Source of the DNA: an uncultured Gluconobacter sp.
Lineage (GTDB): Bacteria > Pseudomonadota > Alphaproteobacteria > Acetobacterales > Acetobacteraceae
Length of the DNA stretch: 5,878 nucleotides
Reading direction: 5' to 3'
Assembly: GCA_937880175.1 (NCBI GenBank)
Contig: CALFLO010000053.1
Location: 1 to 5,878, forward strand
The position numbers were made by a program, and so were the translations under genes. Shown here in pieces: positions 1-5,878 of this stretch (positions are counted from its first letter, which is position 1; each line of letters starts with the position of its first letter). The notes under the pieces were generated by a model. That model saw only the letters and a program-made list of their open reading frames with translations. It had not been told where the DNA came from and searched no databases.

Positions 1-1529
1 GGCCAGTTGTAGTGATTCCATCCGCCACCAAGCAGTACGAGGACATTCTCAAACTCGGCGCCTTTCACGCTATGCTGCGTCGCAAAGGGGGTATGGCCTT
101 CTAGAAAACGAACCAGTTCCACGACCTCGCTGTAAGGTACTGCTCGAAGTTTACGGTGCCGAGTGATGTACTTCTCTTCGCCTTCCGCAACCTCCGTTCT
201 TAGTTGATGGATATCATCCTCACGCGCAGCGACTTTATCTGGAAGGCGTGGACGCGGCGCTTCCCTCAGGTGATCAAGTACGTCGCCGATGGTGCCGTCG
301 GCTCGTAGCTCGTTGAGACGGTCCATGTCAGTGCGCCATTCGATTTTGCTGGCGTGGCGACTGAGTGGCGGTTTGCCGCCGAGGATACGGAACATCTCGC
401 CGAAGTGCCCGCCAGCGTAAGCGCGTATCATTGGTTCAAGAGTATCCGCAAGAAAAGCGATGGTCGGGTCTTCCTTTTTTGCGAAGGCTTCGTTGCGATC
501 AAAGATGGCCGCAATAGTCGGATATCCCTGCTGCGCGGCAAGCGCGTTATGCGTGAGCATCAACACCTTTGTTTTTTCCGGCGCGAAGTCCCAGCCCTCG
601 GCAATAAGCCGCTCTTTCAGGGCCTCGGTCACTGGCGCCTTCACCACGTCTGGCAGGTCCGCCTTTGAATGAGCCGTATTGGTCCGTTCGCCTGCGTAGG
701 CGTTTACGTGAAAGAATCGGGCCTCTCCGCAGGCTTCGGGGTCGCTCACATGCTGGGGTAATTCCGGCCGAAGTCGGTTGAGTACATCGACGATCGCAGG
801 AGCGGACCGGAAGTTCGACTGCTTCCCAATTCCCTCGACATTCGGGAAATCGGCGAGCGTGTATTCGTTTCGGTAAATAGTCTGCCAGTGGTCGCCAAAA
901 AGGCCGATCTGGGGTTTGGCCGCCGGAGCGAACAGGTGGACTGTTAGCGCCGCCATGAAGTGCGGGTCGGTGTCCTGGTACTCGTCGATGAAGATGACGG
1001 GGAACGCCTGATTCAGCATCGCGCGGAATTTCGGGCGCTCCAGCAGACGAGCCATGAAGCTCGGAATGTCGTCGTGGCTAAGGGTGACGCGGTGTTCATC
1101 GACACCGAAAAAACCAAGGTCGTAAGTCACAGGCTTTGTACCGATCCCGCCTCCGGCTTCAATCTTTTCCTGACGGTTCTCGATTGAGCCTACCAACTCG
1201 CGAAGAGCCGACTGAAACGGCATCATGAAGGCCCATGAAAAAGCGTGAATGGTCTCAACGAGGATCGCGGGATGCATCTCGATGTCTCGAGCGATCTCGT
1301 CTCGGGCAACCTCCGTGAACGTGATGCACGCAACCCGCTGGCCGCGCTGAAGTAGCGACGTGCCTTGTGTTGAGATAAGGCGCTTCAGTGCTTTGACCAA
1401 CGAATAGGTTTTACCTGCGCCTGCGCCTGCTTCGAGCCGAAAGTGGCCGCCTGCATCGAGGCGTTCATTTACACGCTGCTGGGCCTGGGCGGCAGCTATC
1501 TCGGCAGGGCTTTGTGGGGCGCGGTTCAT
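1..1529 (-). CDS. UvrD/PcrA-like SF1A DNA helicase, GajB-like partner of the OLD nuclease (3' end outside window)
   Basis: Reading leftward from ATG at 1529-1527, the frame stays open to the window edge: 509 complete codons, no stop. Motifs in order of residue: Walker A EAGAGAGKT (33-41, K40, T41); motif Ia around 67-80 (ACITFTEVARDEI); a TIHAF segment (93-97); motif II IFIDEYQDTD (179-188, catalytic D182/E183); motif III GDHWQTIY (212-219); motif IV NFRS (239-242); motif V TQHSVKGAEF (484-493). This is the full SF1A order except motif VI, which must lie beyond the edge. The protein should be a cytoplasmic ATP-dependent DNA translocase or helicase. Its start overlaps the stop of the upstream OLD nuclease gene (ATGA), and only a weak ribosome binding site precedes it, so translation is probably coupled. 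In class 2 OLD/Gabija systems the UvrD-like partner acts with the nuclease; a defence role here is inferred from that context. The helicase family is clear; assignment to GajB itself is less certain, because the fragment is already about as long as known GajB. Confidence 0.9.
   Translation of the reverse strand, partial: MNRAPQSPAEIAAAQAQQRVNERLDAGGHFRLEAGAGAGKTYSLVKALKRLISTQGTSLLQRGQRVACITFTEVARDEIARDIEMHPAILVETIHAFSWAFMMPFQSALRELVGSIENRQEKIEAGGGIGTKPVTYDLGFFGVDEHRVTLSHDDIPSFMARLLERPKFRAMLNQAFPVIFIDEYQDTDPHFMAALTVHLFAPAAKPQIGLFGDHWQTIYRNEYTLADFPNVEGIGKQSNFRSAPAIVDVLNRLRPELPQHVSDPEACGEARFFHVNAYAGERTNTAHSKADLPDVVKAPVTEALKERLIAEGWDFAPEKTKVLMLTHNALAAQQGYPTIAAIFDRNEAFAKKEDPTIAFLADTLEPMIRAYAGGHFGEMFRILGGKPPLSRHASKIEWRTDMDRLNELRADGTIGDVLDHLREAPRPRLPDKVAAREDDIHQLRTEVAEGEEKYITRHRKLRAVPYSEVVELVRFLEGHTPFATQHSVKGAEFENVLVLLGGGWNHYNW
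1526..1529 (-). other. ATGA stop/start overlap coupling the nuclease and helicase genes
   Basis: On the minus strand the four bases ATGA hold the ATG start of the helicase (1529-1527) and the TGA stop of the nuclease (1528-1526). This arrangement normally means one mRNA and translational re-initiation. The bases upstream carry only a GAGCAG-like stretch, not a good Shine-Dalgarno match, which also favours coupling over independent initiation. It supports the two proteins being made together in fixed proportion. Confidence 0.85.
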
Positions 1530-3577
1530 GCAGCAGGCTGCTCTGCGCCGGCATCAATGGCTGGTGGTTCAGTCGAAGGAGGAGGCGGTTGAGATAACCA
1601 GATCAGCCCTTCCCGAATGTAGTGGGGGACGACCCAATCCTCCTCGCGGATCGCGAAATCGAAGGCAGCGTCGGTCTTGTGGAGTTCTTGCGCTTTGTCC
1701 CATGCATCGTTGGCGCAGTTTTCCTCAGCCAGCTTAAAAAGCTGAGGGTTGGCGAGGATCAATGCATCTTCATAGCTCCGGGCGCAACTCGCTGATCCGG
1801 GCTCGGGGATTTGGTAGGCGATGCGGCGGTAGCCGCTGATCTTGTCAGCATCCTGCTTCGCGGCGAGGTCCGCTAGTAATAGGACCTCGCCCTGCTCCAC
1901 GTTATACCAAGCCCGCAGCGCTGCATTGCCAGAACGATTTCCTTTGGCCGTCGGGCACTTCTTCCAGCGCGCTGGCTTCTTCGTCTCGTCGAGATAAAGC
2001 GCATCTAGGTCGGTGATGACAAGGGACTTCAGTTCGAGGAAATCGAGCAAAGGGTAGAACTTGCTGGCGTAAGCACCGCTGACCTCTACCGTGCTTACAT
2101 ACTGGCAGGTGAGCTTCTGACCATCGGGCAGACCTTTATCCACGAGGCGGCAAATCCGGGGCATAAGGATGCGTTCTGTGGTACCCTCAACTAGAATGGC
2201 CTTGTCGGCGAAGTACAGATCACACTTCGTCAACGTCATGTACTGATGAAGGAAGTTTCGATCCTCCGGGCTGATAGTAGCAAGCCCTTTTCGGAAATCC
2301 TTGACCTTAGTATGCCTGATGCCAGCGACGCTCGGCATCGAGCTCAGAAAATACCGTATCGCCTCGAAGCTGGCAGCGTTCGCTACATGCGAAGAGTGGG
2401 TCGAGACGACGAATTGCACCTGCCATTGAGGCTCACCGGGATAGCTTTCAGAGAGCTTCGCAGCAGCTTGATTGAGCTGCCCGATGAAGACCTCCTGCAT
2501 CTGCGGATGCAAATGCGCTTCGGGCTCCTCGACAAAAACGATATGTACGCCAGGGCGAGTTGGCCTCGAACGATATTCCTTATGGAAGGCTTCAAGTCTC
2601 AGGAGGATGTAGATGAGGTTGCGGGTGCCGAGGCCATTGTAGCCTTCGGGCAGATGAACCCCATCATGCCCCGTATAGAGAATACGTGTGTGATCGGCCA
2701 AAAGGCTTTCGACGTTGAGCGATGTTTCGGGGCGGAGTTCAGTGTCATTAAGGCTCGGAAAGCCGAATACGCCCAACGCCGGAAGCAGACCCTTCACCAT
2801 CGTATCGAAGCCGGCCTGAATGCCCTTCTCGATGCCATCGACCGAAGATTTCAGTTCCTGCGCCAGTTGCTGGTCCGCCTCGGCGGCCGTGGCTGACGTG
2901 GCGGTTTGAAAAAGCTTGCCAAGCAGTTTTCCGATGACATCAGTCTCGCCAGGTTTGGAGAGGTCAAGCGTGCGCTGTGCACCGATGAAGCCGCACTGAA
3001 TTAAGGCGTTCAGGTTGGACACACCCTCGAATTCGCGTTGATCGGCGGGATTGGTCGGGTCAACGGCAAACAACCGTACGCCGTAGGCCTTCGGAATCGT
3101 GTCGCGCAGTTCACGATAGAAATGATCTACCGGGCTCACCCCTTCTTCGGGTTCGGCTTGGCCAAACAGCGTAGAAACAGTCGCCAGCTTCGGCGCATAT
3201 TCCATACGGATAAGGGCAGTCGTTGAGGTCTGATCGAGGTCGATGACAAAGGGTGAGAGCGGGCCGAACTCCTCATTCACATCATATCGCATGGTGAGCG
3301 TGACGACGATCTTGGGAAGTGTATTGATAATGCTGCTTGGCGCTTGTCCATCATCGACAAGATGTTTTGCGGTGAGAAATTTTGGCCGCTGACCTGCGGA
3401 GAAGTCCTCCAAGCGAAACCGCGAAGAACTCTCGCCTGAAAAGCGGTCAAACACATCAGTAAGAGAAGTTTTCCCGCTATTATTGCGACCAACGATTACA
3501 GTAGAGGTCGACTCCAAAAGTATCTCGACGTCTTCAAGAAGGCGAAATCCCTCAACGCGCACCTTCTCGATCCGCAT
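1526..3577 (-). CDS. OLD-family ATP-dependent endonuclease (ABC ATPase + TOPRIM), GajA-like
   Basis: A complete 683-residue protein. The N-terminal ATPase half shows Walker A GRNNSGKTS (30-38, K36), a signature-like segment YNGLGTRN (313-320), Walker B with a double glutamate FVEEPEAHLHP (348-358, E350/E351) and a switch histidine in VSTHSSH (391-397, H394). This is the SMC/RecF-like pattern of OLD and related ATPases. A TOPRIM nuclease domain follows: ILVEGTTE (461-468, metal-binding E464 and E468), TDLD (522-525, D523 and D525), and a late RSYED segment (600-604) that may supply another acidic ligand. The catalytic residues look intact. The C-terminus is a proline-rich tail (about 663-683), probably disordered. 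ATG at 3577 is the first usable start, since an in-frame TAG lies a short way upstream. The product should be a cytoplasmic Mg-dependent DNA nicking or cleaving enzyme controlled by nucleotide. With the overlapping UvrD-like gene it matches class 2 OLD/Gabija. It is about 100 residues longer than GajA as I recall it (about 578), so it may be a related subtype. Confidence 0.92.
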   Translation of the reverse strand: MRIEKVRVEGFRLLEDVEILLESTSTVIVGRNNSGKTSLTDVFDRFSGESSSRFRLEDFSAGQRPKFLTAKHLVDDGQAPSSIINTLPKIVVTLTMRYDVNEEFGPLSPFVIDLDQTSTTALIRMEYAPKLATVSTLFGQAEPEEGVSPVDHFYRELRDTIPKAYGVRLFAVDPTNPADQREFEGVSNLNALIQCGFIGAQRTLDLSKPGETDVIGKLLGKLFQTATSATAAEADQQLAQELKSSVDGIEKGIQAGFDTMVKGLLPALGVFGFPSLNDTELRPETSLNVESLLADHTRILYTGHDGVHLPEGYNGLGTRNLIYILLRLEAFHKEYRSRPTRPGVHIVFVEEPEAHLHPQMQEVFIGQLNQAAAKLSESYPGEPQWQVQFVVSTHSSHVANAASFEAIRYFLSSMPSVAGIRHTKVKDFRKGLATISPEDRNFLHQYMTLTKCDLYFADKAILVEGTTERILMPRICRLVDKGLPDGQKLTCQYVSTVEVSGAYASKFYPLLDFLELKSLVITDLDALYLDETKKPARWKKCPTAKGNRSGNAALRAWYNVEQGEVLLLADLAAKQDADKISGYRRIAYQIPEPGSASCARSYEDALILANPQLFKLAEENCANDAWDKAQELHKTDAAFDFAIREEDWVVPHYIREGLIWLSQPPPPSTEPPAIDAGAEQPAA

Positions 3578-3584
3578 AATCCCA

Positions 3585-3593
3585 TCTGCCTTA
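3585..3593 (-). promoter_or_regulatory. Probable ribosome binding site of the OLD nuclease gene
   Basis: On the minus strand TAAGGCAG precedes the ATG at 3577. The AAGG core (3592-3589) is 11 bases from the start codon, slightly longer than ideal. An out-of-frame ATG (ATGGGATT) lies between it and the real start, and its GGG could serve as a weaker, closer site. The assignment is plausible but the match to AAGGAGG is modest. Confidence 0.4.
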
Positions 3594-3615
3594 GTTCTCG
3601 TTACGTAATCCGCCT

Positions 3616-3644
3616 AACATAGACTGTCCGAATTAGGGTTGCAA
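3616..3644 (-). promoter_or_regulatory. Candidate promoter of the OLD nuclease/helicase operon
   Basis: On the minus strand TTGCAA (3644-3639) and TATGTT (3621-3616) are separated by exactly 17 bases. Each matches four of six bases of the sigma-70 consensus. Transcription would start near 3609 and give a leader of about 30 bases before the ATG at 3577. The 308-base gap from recD2 also favours a separate promoter. Alphaproteobacterial promoters vary, so this is a reasonable guess, not a demonstrated site. The palindrome TTACGTAA (3601-3608) falls at the expected start of transcription. Confidence 0.4.
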
Positions 3645-3660
3645 TTCAGATGGATGATCG

Positions 3661-3681
3661 GTTTGAACGGCCTGCTTAAAC
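3661..3681. promoter_or_regulatory. Imperfect 21-bp dyad upstream of the candidate promoter
   Basis: The 21 bases begin GTTT and end AAAC. Seven of ten symmetric positions pair exactly, two more are G-T wobbles and one is a mismatch (A at 3667 against C at 3675). The dyad ends 17 bases upstream of the candidate -35. It could be a binding site for a dimeric regulator of the defence operon, or simply a weak hairpin. No regulator gene is visible in the window, so this is a low-confidence suggestion. Confidence 0.2.
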
Positions 3682-3800
3682 GTGATTTTAGGCATGCCTC
3701 TGCGCTATCATGGCCGCTTGCAGCATAGCAAGGCGTTCCCAGTAGTGGCACCGATCGGCAGTAATGTCCCAAAAGTCGCTCGACAGCGGTTCGCATAACA

Positions 3801-3864
3801 ATGTTGGCTTTCTGAAACCGACCATATCTGCTTGGGTATCAACCATGAAGGCGGAAGCCGACAT
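3801..3864. repeat. Cluster of short related repeats, two arms inverted, downstream of recD2
   Basis: The plus-strand segment ATGTTGGCTTTC (3801-3812) is matched in inverted orientation by GGAAGCCGACAT (3853-3864), with 10 of 12 positions agreeing. A third related segment, GAAACCGACCAT (3814-3825), sits against the first and can form a small hairpin with it. A looser relative, AATGTCCCAAAAGTCG, lies at about 3763-3778. The pattern resembles degenerate intergenic spacer repeats that I associate with proteobacterial genomes, but I cannot confirm that without a search. Confidence 0.35.
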
Positions 3865-3885
3865 GGAGACACCCCCATCACTCCG

Positions 3886-5878
3886 TCATGCGATGCTACC
3901 CGCCAGCCACTCCCTGAGCTTCGACCACCGCCGCCTCCCGCCCTGGTTCCGCACGGCGATGGCCAGCGCCTTCTTCTGCCCCACCAGCACGACGAGCTTC
4001 CGTCCCCGTGTGACGCCGGTATAGAGCAGGTTCCGCGCCAGCATGGCGTAATGCTGCGTTACCAGCGGGATCACCACCGCCGGGTATTCCGATCCCTGGC
4101 TCTTGTGGATCGTGGTAGCATAGGCGAGCACCAGTTCATCCAGTTCCCCGAAGCCATAGACCACATCCCTGCCGTCAAATGAGACGGTCAGTTCGCCTTC
4201 TTCGATATCGATCCTGTCGATAACGCCAAGATCCCCGTTGAAGACGTCCCGGTCATAATCGTTGGCGATCTGCATCACCTTGTCGCCGGGACCGTAGGTC
4301 CAGCCGAACCGTTCGACCTTCACGTCGCCTGGCGGGTTCAGCGCCTGCTGCAATTCGATATTCAGCGATCGCGCCCCGAGCCCGCCCCGGTTCATCGGGC
4401 AAAGCACCTGCACGTCGCGAACCGGGTCCAGCCCGAACCGCGCCGGGATACGATCCTTCACTACGGCCAGCAGCCGACGCAGCCCGACCTCGGGTTCGGC
4501 CGCCTCCACGAAGTAGAAATCCGATCCCTCTTCCGCACTCAGTTCGGGCATCCTGCCCTCATTGATCCGGTGTGCATTGGTGATAATCCGGCTCTGCGCC
4601 GCCTGGCGGAACACCTCGGTCAGCCGCACCACAGGCACAGCGTCCGAGGCGATGATATCGGCCAGAACCTGCCCCGGTCCCACCGACGGTAACTGGTCCA
4701 CGTCGCCCACAATCAGCAGCGCCGCGCTGTCGGGCAACGCGCGCAGCAGGGAGCGCATCAGCAGCACGTCCACCATGCTGGCCTCATCCACGACCAGCAG
4801 ATCGCAGGTCAGCGGGTTGGTATCGTCCCGCTTGAAACTGCCACTGGCCGGATCCGTCTCCAGCAGTCGATGGATGGTCTTGCCTTCCAGTCCGGTACTT
4901 TCCGACAGGCGCTTCGCCGCGCGGCCGGTCGGCGCGCAGAGCTGCACGTCCGTGCCCTTGGCGGTCACAATTTTCAGGATGGCGTTGACCAGCGTGGTCT
5001 TGCCCACGCCGGGGCCACCCGTGATCACCAGCACCTTGCTGCGCAAGGCAAGACGCACTGCTTCCTGCTGGCTGGGAGCAAGAGCGAGCCCGGTCTTCTT
5101 CTCCACCCAGATGGTGGCCTTTTCAGCATCGATCTCCGGCCAGGGCGGTCGACCGACGGCGCAGGCGCGCAACCGCTCGGCGATGCTTTGCTCGGCGCGA
5201 TACAGGCCAGCTAGAAAGATGCAGTTTGTTTCGCCAACACTGTCGGCGACCACGTCACCGGCTTCCAGTTCCAGCGCAAGCGCTGTCTCGATCAGAGGGG
5301 CAGCAACCTCCAGCAGTTCGGCCGTACTGGTCAGCAGTTCCCCGACCGGCAGGCCGCAGTGTCCCTCATCCATGGCCTCGCCGAGGGCATAGGAGATCCC
5401 TGCCCGCACCCGGATCATGGCGTCGGGCGCAATCCCCATTTTTCGGGCGATCTGGTCGGCGGTTTTGAATCCGATACCCCGGATGTCCTTTGCCAGCCGG
5501 TAGGGGTTCTCGCTGATCAGTTGGACCGCATCCTGCCCATAGGTCTTGAATATCCGCACCGCCCGCGAGGTGCCGACGCCGTTGCTGTGCAGGAACAGCA
5601 TGATCTCGCGGATCACCTTCTGATCCGCCCAGCCACCGACAATCCGTTCGGCGCGCTTGGGGCCGATGCCCGTCACCTCCCGCAGGCGGTGCGGTTCCTG
5701 CTCAATCAGGTCGAACACGGCCTCGCCGAACGCTTTCACCAGCTTCTTCGCATAGACGGGGCCGATGCCCCGGATGATGCCGGAACCGAGATAGCGTTCG
5801 ATGCCCTCGACCGTGGTCGGCGGGCTGGCCTTGAGAAACTCCGCCTTGAACTGCAACCCATGGGTATGGTCGTTGAAC
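3886..5878 (-). CDS. recD2: RecD2-type ATP-dependent DNA helicase (SF1B), N-terminus outside window
   Basis: The frame is open from the right edge to TGA at 3888-3886, giving 663 residues. A TTG at 5856 is an internal leucine codon: the reading continues upstream as FNDHTHG, which runs smoothly into the family N-terminal domain. Numbering from that Phe, an HhH-rich region (about 30-145) contains GIGPVYAKKL, VTGIGPKRAERI and IRGIGFKTADQI. Then come Walker A GGPGVGKTT (287-295, K293), motif Ia APTGRAAKRL, motif II VVDEAS (362-367), motif III VGDVDQLPS (390-398), EVFRQ (421-425, arginine of motif IV), an SH3-like 2B region (about 525-580), motif V TIHKSQGSE (589-597) and motif VI YTGVTRGR (619-626). 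RecD2 unwinds DNA 5' to 3' using ATP and acts in repair independently of RecBC. The family is usually about 720-740 residues, so roughly 60-80 residues are missing off the edge. The gene looks intact and core-genome-like, and is higher in GC than the operon downstream. Confidence 0.95.
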   Translation of the reverse strand, partial: FNDHTHGLQFKAEFLKASPPTTVEGIERYLGSGIIRGIGPVYAKKLVKAFGEAVFDLIEQEPHRLREVTGIGPKRAERIVGGWADQKVIREIMLFLHSNGVGTSRAVRIFKTYGQDAVQLISENPYRLAKDIRGIGFKTADQIARKMGIAPDAMIRVRAGISYALGEAMDEGHCGLPVGELLTSTAELLEVAAPLIETALALELEAGDVVADSVGETNCIFLAGLYRAEQSIAERLRACAVGRPPWPEIDAEKATIWVEKKTGLALAPSQQEAVRLALRSKVLVITGGPGVGKTTLVNAILKIVTAKGTDVQLCAPTGRAAKRLSESTGLEGKTIHRLLETDPASGSFKRDDTNPLTCDLLVVDEASMVDVLLMRSLLRALPDSAALLIVGDVDQLPSVGPGQVLADIIASDAVPVVRLTEVFRQAAQSRIITNAHRINEGRMPELSAEEGSDFYFVEAAEPEVGLRRLLAVVKDRIPARFGLDPVRDVQVLCPMNRGGLGARSLNIELQQALNPPGDVKVERFGWTYGPGDKVMQIANDYDRDVFNGDLGVIDRIDIEEGELTVSFDGRDVVYGFGELDELVLAYATTIHKSQGSEYPAVVIPLVTQHYAMLARNLLYTGVTRGRKLVVLVGQKKALAIAVRNQGGRRRWSKLREWLAGSIA

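Larger units (their letters stand above)
3578..3885. other. Intergenic region between recD2 and the nuclease operon; no gene seen
   Basis: This 308-base gap is lower in GC than recD2: I counted 29 of 60 G or C in 3781-3840 and 31 of 60 in 3661-3720. It holds the candidate promoter, RBS and dyad listed separately, plus perfect palindromes AGGCATGCCT (3690-3699), CCGATCGG (3751-3758) and TTACGTAA (3601-3608), and short related repeats near 3801-3864. A 60-codon open frame on the minus strand (3614-3796) covers the promoter, has no recognisable motif and is not called. I see no GC-rich hairpin followed by a T run that would serve as a recD2 terminator; factor-dependent termination or read-through is possible. 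Confidence 0.6.

Noticed and set aside
354..668. Plus-strand open frames of 104 and 70 codons near the left end
   Set aside because: They overlap the helicase coding region on the opposite strand and their products have no family features.
1419..1434. Tandem GCGCCT-type hexamer repeat
   Set aside because: It encodes the alternating Ala-Gly of the helicase Walker A loop, so protein constraint explains it.
2246..2896. Open frame of 216 codons on the plus strand
   Set aside because: It lies wholly antisense to the OLD nuclease gene, which has clear motifs throughout. The translation shows no recognisable domain.
3614..3796. 60-codon minus-strand open frame in the gap, possibly a small gene or antitoxin-like leader
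   Set aside because: There is no recognisable motif, the composition looks random and Cys-rich, and it covers the candidate promoter of the nuclease operon.
3866..3885. Possible terminator hairpin after recD2 (GGAG...CTCC)
   Set aside because: Only four base pairs form at the ends, the interior does not pair, and no T run follows on the minus strand.
4562..5392. Open frame of 276 codons on the plus strand
   Set aside because: It is antisense to recD2 in high-GC DNA, where long shadow frames are expected. Its product is a low-complexity Ser/Ala/Arg-rich string with no motif.
5854..5856. TTG as the start codon of recD2
   Set aside because: The same frame continues to the window edge with family-like sequence (FNDHTHG then LQFKAEF), and starting here would remove the rest of the N-terminal domain. 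The gene is cut by the window instead.

Overview
The window looks like alphaproteobacterial DNA, possibly from a sphingomonad-like lineage. This rests on the moderately high GC content and the style of the RecD2 protein, not on a database match. All three genes I can support lie on the minus strand, so transcription runs from the right end of the window to the left.

Right part (3886-5878): the C-terminal 663 residues of a RecD2-type (RecD/TraA family) SF1B DNA helicase. Its N-terminus lies beyond the right edge. Every helicase motif is present, with an HhH-rich region in front of them. This is a normal bacterial gene with no sign of decay.

Middle (3578-3885): a 308-base non-coding gap of lower GC. 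It holds a cluster of short related repeats just after the recD2 stop, an imperfect dyad, and a plausible promoter (-35 and -10 spaced by 17 bp) pointing left into the next gene. No convincing intrinsic terminator is visible.

Left part (1-3577): a two-gene operon. The first gene encodes a 683-residue OLD-family nuclease (ABC-type ATPase plus TOPRIM domain). The second encodes a UvrD/PcrA-like SF1A helicase, which runs off the left edge after 509 complete codons. The nuclease stop and helicase start overlap in ATGA (1526-1529), so the two are very probably translationally coupled. An OLD nuclease next to a UvrD-like helicase is the 'class 2 OLD' arrangement, of which the Gabija anti-phage system (GajA/GajB) is the best-known example. 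I read the pair as a Gabija-like defence module. Both proteins are longer than the characterised Gabija proteins as I remember them, so it may be a divergent relative.

The likely picture is a two-gene defence module with its own promoter, sitting immediately downstream of a housekeeping recD2 gene. Sampled stretches of the pair are clearly lower in GC than sampled stretches of recD2, which fits acquisition by transfer. No tRNA, rRNA, CRISPR array, insertion sequence or integrase gene is visible.
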